DNA from: Christiangramia sp.
GTDB taxonomy: Bacteria > Bacteroidota > Bacteroidia > Flavobacteriales > Flavobacteriaceae
Reading direction: 5' to 3'
Assembly (NCBI GenBank): GCA_024635735.1
Contig: JAGXII010000057.1
Span: 1-8,479, forward strand
DNA: 8,479 nucleotides
The notes under the pieces were generated by a model. It saw only the letters and a program-made list of their open reading frames with translations, was not told where the DNA came from and searched no databases. Shown here in pieces: positions 1 to 5,627 of this stretch (its first letter is position 1; each line of letters starts with the position of its first letter). A program made the position numbers and the translations under genes.

Positions 1-482
1 GCCAGCCGGATCTTGATGCAGTAGTCAATGCCGCGAATGCTGATCTTGCTCCCGGAGGTGGAGTGGCCGGAGCAATACATAGCGGTGCAGGCCCTGATTT
101 ATATAAAGAATGTAAAAGCCTTGCTCCCATAAAACCTGGAGAGGCGGTGATAACTAAAGCATATGGCCTTCCCAATAAATATGTGGTTCATTGCCTGGGT
201 CCGGTTTACGGAAGTGACAAACCAGAGGATCGTTACCTTGCCTCCTGTTACCGGAATTCTTTATCTCTGGCAGAAGAAAATAAATTAGAGTCCATTGGTT
301 TTCCGGCTATTTCAACGGGAATATTTGGTTATCCGCCACAAAAAGCGGTAGAAGTGGTATTTAATACGCTTTTAGAAGAACTTCTGAAGCTCGAACACCT
401 CAAAAAACTTAAATTTGTGTTGTTCCACGATGAAGACCTTAAGTTGTACGAAGAAAAACTGAAGGAAATTTCCAGGGACTAA
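1..482 (+). CDS. Macrodomain (ADP-ribose-binding / ADP-ribosyl hydrolase-like) protein, 5' end outside window
   Basis: The reading frame is open from base 3 to the TAA at 480-482, giving 159 residues. A macrodomain is usually about 170-180 residues, so only the first ten to twenty are missing. The GTG at 63 is an internal valine, not the start, because the diagnostic motif begins upstream of it. Residues below count from base 3. The first ADP-ribose loop reads NAAN (9-12) followed by GGGVAGAIH (18-26). A central YVVHCLGPVYG matches the usual 'vIHtvGP' strand. The second phosphate-binding loop is PAISTGIFGYP at about 101-111. Macrodomains bind ADP-ribose or O-acetyl-ADP-ribose, and many remove ADP-ribose from proteins. 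The MacroD/YmdB signature has Asp after GGGV; here it is Ala, as I recall for the archaeal Af1521 type, so catalysis cannot be assumed. The protein is cytosolic and 14 bases upstream of pncB, which suggests a link to NAD+ turnover. The fold is secure; the activity is inference. Confidence 0.9.
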   Translation, partial: QPDLDAVVNAANADLAPGGGVAGAIHSGAGPDLYKECKSLAPIKPGEAVITKAYGLPNKYVVHCLGPVYGSDKPEDRYLASCYRNSLSLAEENKLESIGFPAISTGIFGYPPQKAVEVVFNTLLEELLKLEHLKKLKFVLFHDEDLKLYEEKLKEISRD

Positions 483-496
483 CCAAAAAATATTAC

Positions 497-1906
497 ATGG
501 AGAATTTCACTGCGACCTATACAGATCAGTATCAACTTGCAATGGCACAGGTCTATTTCAATAAAGGTCATAAAGAGCATATGGCAGTTTTCGATTATTT
601 TTTCAGGGAATTACCTTTTAATGGCGGGTATGCGATCTTCTCTGGTCTCGAAGAACTTCTCGAAATAATTGCCGGTTTACGTTTTAGCAAGGAAGATATC
701 CAATTTCTAAAGCGACAGGGATTTGAAGATGACTTTTTAGAATACCTTGAAAATTTCAAATTCACGGGAAATATTTATTCGTGTAAAGAAGGTGATGTAA
801 TATTTGCCACCCGCCCCATTCTTCAAATAGAATCTAATATTATTGAGGCGCAAATAGTTGAGACGCTCCTATTAAATCTGCTAAATTTCCAAACGCTTAT
901 TGCAACAAAGGCAAGCCGGATAAGACTGGTCGCTGGAGATTGCGGCTTATTGGATTTTGGTCTTAGGCGTGCTCAGGCAACTGGCGGTTATTTTGCGACA
1001 AGGGCTGCAATTATTGGAGGATTTGACGGCACCAGTAATGTAGTCGCCGGCAGGGATTATGATATTCCTGTTTCGGGTACCATGGCTCATTCCTTTGTGC
1101 AGAGTTACGATGATGAGCTGGAGGCATTCAGGGATTTTGCTAAAGGTCGGCCGGAAAAGTGCGTTTTACTGGTAGATACTTACAACACTTTAAAAAGTGG
1201 AATTCCCAATGCTATCACGGTGGCGAAGGAAATGGAAAAAAGAGGGGATAAACTGCTCGCGATCCGTTTGGATAGTGGTGACCTTTCTTATTTGGCGAAA
1301 GAAAGCAGGAGGCTATTGGATGAAGCAGGCCTTGATTATGTTAAGATCGCAGCTTCCAATCAACTCGATGAGTTTGTGATCAAAAGTTTACTGGAACAGC
1401 AGGCTCCCATTGATATTTTTGGAGTGGGAACAAATTTAGTAACCGGAAATCCCGATGCTGCTCTGGATGGAGTGTATAAGTTAGCCTGGTCTAATGGGAA
1501 GCCCAGAATAAAAATTTCAGAAAGTATTTCCAAAGTAACGCTTCCGCATAAAAAGCAGGTTTTCAGAATAAAGGATAAAACCGGGAAATGTATTGGTGCA
1601 GATGCAATTGGACTAGCCAGTCAAAATAGAATAGAGGAAATGTTCCATCCATATGAGCCCTATAAGTCCATGAAACTGGATGAATTTGAACAGGAGCCAT
1701 TATTAAAGCCGGTAATGCTCAATGGAAAAGTAGTCGATAAGAAAAGAAGCCTGAAAGAAATCACAGAATATAGCTTTAAAAGATTGTCTGAGCTGCCTAT
1801 CGAATATAAGCGGTTTAATAATCCGCACATCTATAAAATCGGAATCAGTAAAGAACTACGGGAAGAAAGAGATAAACTCATAAGAAAATTTAAAAATACC
1901 TTTTAA
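497..1906 (+). CDS. pncB: Nicotinate phosphoribosyltransferase
   Basis: This enzyme makes nicotinate mononucleotide from nicotinate and phosphoribosyl pyrophosphate with ATP hydrolysis, the first step of the Preiss-Handler route to NAD+, in the cytosol. The 469 residues fit the family's usual length. Visible hallmarks are TDQYQLAMAQ near the N-terminus (residues 9-18), FFRELPFNGGYAIFSGL (35-51), LLDFGLRRAQ, then GTSNVVAGRDYDIPVSGTMAHS, in which His198 fits the histidine that is phosphorylated during the ATP-coupled cycle. RLDSGDL and FGVGTNLVT further on are phosphate/PRPP-binding regions of this fold. The ATG at 497 places the TDQYQ motif where the family has it. No Shine-Dalgarno sequence precedes it, only an A-rich stretch. 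The stop codon overlaps the start of pncA by one base (TAATG), so the two are almost surely cotranscribed and probably translationally coupled. Nicotinamide phosphoribosyltransferase is a relative, but this motif set and the pncA neighbour favour nicotinate as substrate. Confidence 0.96.
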   Translation: MENFTATYTDQYQLAMAQVYFNKGHKEHMAVFDYFFRELPFNGGYAIFSGLEELLEIIAGLRFSKEDIQFLKRQGFEDDFLEYLENFKFTGNIYSCKEGDVIFATRPILQIESNIIEAQIVETLLLNLLNFQTLIATKASRIRLVAGDCGLLDFGLRRAQATGGYFATRAAIIGGFDGTSNVVAGRDYDIPVSGTMAHSFVQSYDDELEAFRDFAKGRPEKCVLLVDTYNTLKSGIPNAITVAKEMEKRGDKLLAIRLDSGDLSYLAKESRRLLDEAGLDYVKIAASNQLDEFVIKSLLEQQAPIDIFGVGTNLVTGNPDAALDGVYKLAWSNGKPRIKISESISKVTLPHKKQVFRIKDKTGKCIGADAIGLASQNRIEEMFHPYEPYKSMKLDEFEQEPLLKPVMLNGKVVDKKRSLKEITEYSFKRLSELPIEYKRFNNPHIYKIGISKELREERDKLIRKFKNTF

Positions 1907-2517
1907 TGAAAACCCTTATTTTAATTGATGTTCAGAATGATTTTATGCCCGGTGGAGCTTTGGCAGTACCTGGTGGAAATGAAATAGTTCCTTTAATTAA
2001 TAAGCTACAGGAGAAGTTTGATCTGGTAATTGCAACACAGGACTGGCACCCGAATGCTCATGCGAGTTTTGCTTCCAGTCATAAAAATACAAAGGAGTTC
2101 GATATGATTAAACTTGACGGATTGGACCAGGTATTATGGCCAGACCATTGTGTACAAAACACGCAGGGAGCTGCTTTTCATCCAGATCTGGAGACTGCAG
2201 CAATTGAGGCCATTTTTAGAAAAGGTACCAACCCAAAAATAGATAGCTATAGTGGTTTTTATGATAATGCCCATTTAAAATCGACAGGCTTAACCGGATA
2301 TTTAAAAGATAAAGGAGCTAAGGAGCTTTATTTTATCGGGCTTGCCGCCGAATATTGTGTTTATTTCTCTATTAAGGATGCAATTTCTGAAGGTTTTGAA
2401 ACCATTCTTATTGAAGATGGTACACGGGCTTTGAATAATCAGGATTTTGAAAATGCCAGGCTCGATATTTTAAGAAAAGGAGGGAAAATAATTACTTCAA
2501 AGGAATTGAATTTTTAA
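1906..2517 (+). CDS. pncA: Nicotinamidase (pyrazinamidase family)
   Basis: This cytosolic isochorismatase-fold hydrolase converts nicotinamide to nicotinate plus ammonia and supplies the substrate of PncB encoded just upstream. At 203 residues it has a normal bacterial PncA length. The catalytic triad is visible as Asp8 (LIDVQNDF), Lys106 (FRKGT) and Cys151 (GLAAEYCV). The likely metal ligands are Asp46 and His48 in QDWHP plus His81 in WPDHC, and HASF (52-55) is also typical. The ATG at 1906 shares its first base with the last base of the pncB stop codon, so this start is well supported and coupling is likely. The gene ends head-on against the - strand outer-membrane protein gene, overlapping it by four bases, so its transcript must end inside that gene or at the weak T-rich hairpin near 2496-2515. 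Other isochorismatase-family amidases are possible on fold alone, but the full nicotinamidase motif set and the pncB neighbour make this call firm. Confidence 0.96.
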   Translation: MKTLILIDVQNDFMPGGALAVPGGNEIVPLINKLQEKFDLVIATQDWHPNAHASFASSHKNTKEFDMIKLDGLDQVLWPDHCVQNTQGAAFHPDLETAAIEAIFRKGTNPKIDSYSGFYDNAHLKSTGLTGYLKDKGAKELYFIGLAAEYCVYFSIKDAISEGFETILIEDGTRALNNQDFENARLDILRKGGKIITSKELNF

Positions 2518-2521
2518 AAAT
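2510..2521. repeat. 12-bp perfect palindrome over overlapping convergent stop codons
   Basis: ATTTTTAAAAAT is a perfect inverted repeat. Its central TTAA provides TAA stops on both strands: 2515-2517 for pncA and 2516-2514 for the opposing gene. On the + strand a weak hairpin (TTCAA at 2496-2500, loop AGGAA, TTGAA at 2506-2510) is followed by TTTTT at 2511-2515. This could act as a poor terminator for the pnc transcript, but the stem has only one G:C pair. The palindrome is seen directly; any role is inference. Confidence 0.5.
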
Positions 2522-3290
2522 CCAGGTAATAAATATAGCCCAGGTTAAACCAGAGCACAAAATCATTGAATTTATTCTGGGTTGCCGGGACATTTAATCC
2601 GTCTATAAAATCTGAATCATAATATTCTGCCCTGAGGTCCACCTGCAGATCACTAAATTTTCCCAATCTGTAACGCACTCCCGCACTTCCCAGAATAGAG
2701 AAAGTATTTCCGGTTTCCAGATTCAGGCCTCCTTCAAAAGTTGGAAAAAGTACTTTGGGACTATTTATGTCCCCCAGTTCAGAATAAGCATTGGGGTGAT
2801 AATTTACATAATGAACCCCCAGACTTATATAAGGTCCAAATAGTACAGCAAAATCCCGGAATTCCCTGATACCAAAAAAGTGATATTCTAATGCGGTACC
2901 CACCTCGTAGAGATACGAATTTCCATGCATGGCCCGCAATTGCCGGCCTCCTTCAGTATTCTTGGCGGCTACCGGCCCGTAGTGATCCAGCTTGGAGCTC
3001 ATATAATTAAACTCGTTACGTATTCTGAAATGTTTGCTAAACCACCATTCGGTATGTTTACAGCTGCATTCAGATTTATAGGCAAAATTCATATAATGGA
3101 CTATCCCGGCACCAAAACCTTCATTTTCGAGGTTGTTCCGTATATTCCATCTTTCTCCGTAATCTGTAAAAAAGCCTGCAGGTCCTGTAATTACACCTAC
3201 TTCATGCGAAATATTAAACTGCGCAGATAACTTCACCGGCCACAGCGAAATCAAAAGAAAGAATATTAAAATTTCTCTGGTATTAATCAT
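2514..3290 (-). CDS. Outer-membrane beta-barrel protein, flavobacterial THC0290_0291-like family, function unknown
   Basis: The product is 258 residues with start at 3290. Residues 1-24 form a signal peptide: a short polar N-terminus with Arg5, a hydrophobic run ILIFFLLISLW, then KLSAQ, with cleavage likely next to SAQ. The rest alternates polar and hydrophobic residues, is rich in Tyr, Phe and Gly, and ends in YLDF with a terminal Phe, as outer-membrane barrels do. Motifs such as GPAGFFTDYGER, GIVHYMNFAY, a CxC pair (Cys75, Cys77) and SDLQVDLRAEYY recall, from memory, flavobacterial proteins named THC0290_0291 family. Their role is not known to me. An in-frame ATG at 3323 would add 11 residues, but it lies upstream of the probable promoter box (3319-3312), so the inner start is preferred. 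The protein probably sits in the outer membrane as a small barrel. It converges on pncA with overlapping stops and diverges from gdhA, so it looks monocistronic. Confidence 0.78.
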   Translation of the reverse strand: MINTREILIFFLLISLWPVKLSAQFNISHEVGVITGPAGFFTDYGERWNIRNNLENEGFGAGIVHYMNFAYKSECSCKHTEWWFSKHFRIRNEFNYMSSKLDHYGPVAAKNTEGGRQLRAMHGNSYLYEVGTALEYHFFGIREFRDFAVLFGPYISLGVHYVNYHPNAYSELGDINSPKVLFPTFEGGLNLETGNTFSILGSAGVRYRLGKFSDLQVDLRAEYYDSDFIDGLNVPATQNKFNDFVLWFNLGYIYYLDF

Positions 3291-3311
3291 GAAGGCCAGA
3301 TTGGGTATTAG

Positions 3312-3319
3312 CAAATATA
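3312..3319 (-). promoter_or_regulatory. Bacteroidota -7 promoter box for the outer-membrane protein gene
   Basis: Read on the - strand, this is TATATTTG, a perfect match to the Bacteroidota -7 consensus TAnnTTTG. Transcription would start about 4-7 bases beyond it, near 3306, leaving a leader of roughly 15 bases to the ATG at 3290. I see no convincing -33 TTTG at the right distance. The position explains why the ATG at 3323 is unlikely to be the true start. Confidence 0.6.
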
Positions 3320-3344
3320 GCAAAACTACATTAACGTAATTTTA

Positions 3345-3377
3345 AAAGATCCTAGTATGAAAAAGGCCTAAAGATCC
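3345..3377. repeat. Direct repeat AAAGATCC in the divergent intergenic region
   Basis: The octamer AAAGATCC occurs at 3345-3352 and again at 3370-3377, a 25-base period. The pair lies between the two divergent -7 boxes, upstream of both genes. Two same-facing half-sites could bind a regulator, but eight bases repeated in A/T-rich DNA may also be chance. No operator function is shown. Confidence 0.25.
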
Positions 3378-3433
3378 AAAAGTTAATTTTATATCAAAAG
3401 CAAAAATGAAACTTCTAATCGTTAAAGAATATT

Positions 3434-3441
3434 TATATTTG
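3434..3441 (+). promoter_or_regulatory. Bacteroidota -7 promoter box for gdhA
   Basis: TATATTTG followed by CAC matches TAnnTTTG exactly. Transcription would start near 3446-3448, giving an A/T-rich leader of about 45 bases to the gdhA ATG. A matching -33 TTTG about 19-22 bases upstream is not evident. The octamer is identical to the -7 box of the divergent gene. Confidence 0.65.
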
Positions 3442-3491
3442 CACGGTAAAATTGGCATAATTTTTATAATTTAATAATACTACCAGTCATT

Positions 3492-4835
3492 ATGGATAAA
3501 AACATCAAAGATTTCCTAGACAAGGTTAAGGTCAGAAATCAAAATGAACCGGAATTTATGCAAGCCGTTCATGAAGTCGCCGAAACTGTAATTCCATTTA
3601 TTGAACAAAATAAAAAATATCAGAATGCCATGTTACTTGAACGTATGGTAGAACCTGAAAGGGTAATTATGTTTAGAGTTCCGTGGCTGGACGATAATGG
3701 AGATATTCAGGTAAACCGTGGTTTCAGAATTCAAATGAATTCGGCTATCGGTCCGTATAAAGGCGGACTAAGATTTCACCCTTCAGTAAACCTAAGCATC
3801 CTTAAATTCCTTGCTTTTGAGCAGGTATTTAAAAACAGTCTTACCACACTACCAATGGGTGGTGGTAAAGGAGGTTCAGATTTTGATCCTAAAGGAAAAT
3901 CTGATAATGAGGTCATGAAATTCTGCCAGAGTTTTATGACTGAGCTTTCCAAACATATTGGCGCTGACACCGATGTTCCTGCAGGAGATATTGGTGTTGG
4001 ATCTCGTGAAATTGGATATCTTTTTGGCCAGTATAAAAGAATTCAGAATGAATTTACAGGAATTCTTACCGGGAAAGGCCTTGCCTATGGCGGGTCATTA
4101 ATAAGACCGGAAGCGACCGGATATGGTAATGTGTACTTTACCCAGAATATGCTTAAAACAAAAGGTGAAAGTATTGAAGGTAAAACCATTGTTATTTCAG
4201 GTGCCGGCAACGTGGCGCAATATGCCGTTGAAAAAGCTATACAGCTTGGAGCTAAAGTTGTGACAATGTCAGATTCCGGCGGTTTCATCTATGATAAAGA
4301 TGGTATAAACGAAGAAAAACTTCAGTTCATTATGGAATTGAAGAATGTGAAAAGAGGAAGAATTAGCGAATATGTAGACAAATATTCTTCAGCTAAATAT
4401 CACGAAGATAAAACTCCGTGGGGAATTAAATGCGATATCGCCCTTCCTTGCGCAACTCAAAACGAATTGCAGGAAGAAGATGCGAAAACTCTTGTAAATA
4501 ATGGATGTATATGTGTTGGTGAAGGAGCTAATATGCCATGTACTCCGGAAGCTATAGAAGTATTCCACAAGGCTAAAATACTTTTCTCTCCGGGGAAAGC
4601 TTCTAATGCTGGTGGAGTGGCAACCTCTGGTCTTGAAATGTCTCAAAACTCTATGAGATATAGCTGGACTGCTCTGGATGTAGACAAGAAACTGCATGAG
4701 ATCATGAACGATATACACGAAAAATGTGTAAAGTACGGTACCCAAAAAGATGGTCACATAGATTATGTAAAAGGTGCTAACATAGCAGGTTTCGTAAAAG
4801 TAGCCGATGCAATGCTTGCTCAGGGAGTAGTTTAA
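3492..4835 (+). CDS. gdhA: Glutamate dehydrogenase, hexameric, probably NADP-specific
   Basis: This cytosolic enzyme interconverts 2-oxoglutarate plus ammonium and glutamate, so it can assimilate nitrogen. The 447 residues equal the length of the small hexameric class typified by E. coli GdhA. Visible active-site residues are Lys90 in GPYKGGLRFHP, Lys114 in FKNSL, Lys126 in PMGGGKGG and Asp166 in AGDIGVG. They line up with the substrate-binding lysines and catalytic aspartate known for Clostridium symbiosum GDH (89, 113, 125, 165), one residue further on. The Rossmann loop is SGAGNVAQYA (Gly237-Ala238-Gly239), and the C-terminus reads GFVKVADAMLAQGVV, as in E. coli. NADP preference is inferred from closeness to E. 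coli GdhA and the SDSGG after the second strand. The ATG at 3492 has no Shine-Dalgarno sequence, only an A/T-rich leader. A -7 box at 3434-3441 and a strong terminator right after the stop make it a likely single-gene transcript. Confidence 0.97.
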   Translation: MDKNIKDFLDKVKVRNQNEPEFMQAVHEVAETVIPFIEQNKKYQNAMLLERMVEPERVIMFRVPWLDDNGDIQVNRGFRIQMNSAIGPYKGGLRFHPSVNLSILKFLAFEQVFKNSLTTLPMGGGKGGSDFDPKGKSDNEVMKFCQSFMTELSKHIGADTDVPAGDIGVGSREIGYLFGQYKRIQNEFTGILTGKGLAYGGSLIRPEATGYGNVYFTQNMLKTKGESIEGKTIVISGAGNVAQYAVEKAIQLGAKVVTMSDSGGFIYDKDGINEEKLQFIMELKNVKRGRISEYVDKYSSAKYHEDKTPWGIKCDIALPCATQNELQEEDAKTLVNNGCICVGEGANMPCTPEAIEVFHKAKILFSPGKASNAGGVATSGLEMSQNSMRYSWTALDVDKKLHEIMNDIHEKCVKYGTQKDGHIDYVKGANIAGFVKVADAMLAQGVV

Positions 4836-4857
4836 TCTCTGCTATATAAAATAACTG

Positions 4858-4883
4858 AAAGCCGCTAAAAAGCGGCTTTTTTT
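4858..4883 (+). terminator. Intrinsic terminator of gdhA
   Basis: A perfect 9-bp stem, AAAGCCGCT (4858-4866) pairing with AGCGGCTTT (4871-4879), has a four-A loop and runs into seven T (4877-4883). It starts 22 bases after the gdhA stop and ends 24 bases before recO. On the - strand it would also end in a short T run, but no - strand gene lies nearby to need it. Confidence 0.93.
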
Positions 4884-4907
4884 ATAAATTCACGCCAAAA
4901 ATTTCCA

Positions 4908-5627
4908 ATGCTTGTCACCACCAGGGCTCTTGTAATTAGCGCATTAAAATATGGAGAGGCCGACCTTATTGTAAAGATCTATACCTTATCTGACGGGCTG
5001 CGAACTTACATGCTGAAAGGAGTGCTGAAGTCTAAAAAAGGGAAATTTAAAGCTTCCATGTTCCAGTTACTTACCCGGTTGGAAATTGTAGCTAATCACA
5101 GGAATACAGGAAAGCTTGAGTATTTGAAAGACGCAAAAGTATCGGGGAGTTATTTTAGCCTACATACGAATCCGGTAAAATCGGCATTGGTGATGTTCCT
5201 GGCAGAAATGTTGAAAAATACTATTCAGGAAGAAGAGAGTAATCCCGCCTTGTTTGAATTTCTGGAAAGCAGCCTCGAATTCCTTGATCATGCTGACAGG
5301 ATCGCTAATTTTCATTTGCTTTTTCTTTTGAAACTTACGAGATACCTTGGTTTTTCTCCTGAAAATAATAGCCTCGACCTTCCAGTTTTTAACCTGCTGA
5401 ATGGTGTTTTTCAGGAAATACCAACTAATGATTATTGTATTACAGGAAAAAATGTGGAATTGTTGAAGGCGTTTATCGAATGTGATTTTTTTACTTTGCA
5501 ATCCATAAAACTAAATAAGTCTGGCCGGAACGAATTTTTGAAAATGCTGTTGTTGTATTATGAGCTGCATATTGAAGGATTCAGGAAACCCCGCTCTTTA
5601 ACTGTCTTAAACGAAATTTTTGAATAA
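4908..5627 (+). CDS. recO: DNA repair protein RecO
   Basis: RecO works with RecR (and RecF) to displace SSB and load RecA on single-stranded DNA, and it can anneal complementary strands. The 239 residues are a usual RecO length. The N-terminal OB-fold covers about residues 1-80, starting TTRALVISALKYGEADLIV, then YTLSDGLRTYMLKGVLKSK and FKASMFQLLTRLEI, close to the family pattern KGVrks...q.l..lei. The rest is an alpha-helical C-terminal domain. There is no CxxC zinc-finger motif of the kind seen in Deinococcus RecO; only two cysteines occur, far from a finger layout. The ATG at 4908 is right for the OB-fold start. Its stop is followed at once by the ATG of the TonB-dependent receptor, so the two are probably cotranscribed. 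I see no exact -7 box between the gdhA terminator and this start; a poor one (TAAATTCA) lies near 4886. Confidence 0.93.
   Translation: MLVTTRALVISALKYGEADLIVKIYTLSDGLRTYMLKGVLKSKKGKFKASMFQLLTRLEIVANHRNTGKLEYLKDAKVSGSYFSLHTNPVKSALVMFLAEMLKNTIQEEESNPALFEFLESSLEFLDHADRIANFHLLFLLKLTRYLGFSPENNSLDLPVFNLLNGVFQEIPTNDYCITGKNVELLKAFIECDFFTLQSIKLNKSGRNEFLKMLLLYYELHIEGFRKPRSLTVLNEIFE

Noticed and set aside
63..65. GTG as start codon of the macrodomain gene
   Set aside because: The frame is open upstream to the window edge and encodes the conserved NAAN loop, so this codon is an internal valine.
1197..1379. 60-codon open frame on the + strand inside pncB
   Set aside because: It lies wholly inside pncB in another frame and has no recognisable protein features.
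2925..3230. 101-codon open frame on the + strand opposite the outer-membrane protein gene
   Set aside because: It is antisense to a gene with a signal peptide and clear barrel features; its own product has no family features.
3406..3474. Short frame of 22 codons before gdhA, possible leader peptide
   Set aside because: It spans the probable -7 box at 3434-3441, so its start would lie upstream of the transcript.
3776..3970. - strand open frame within gdhA (also 4085-4288 and 4389-4757)
   Set aside because: All are antisense to the well-conserved gdhA and their products look like out-of-frame translation.
5160..5501. - strand open frame within recO
   Set aside because: It is a shadow of recO with no signal peptide, domain or promoter of its own.
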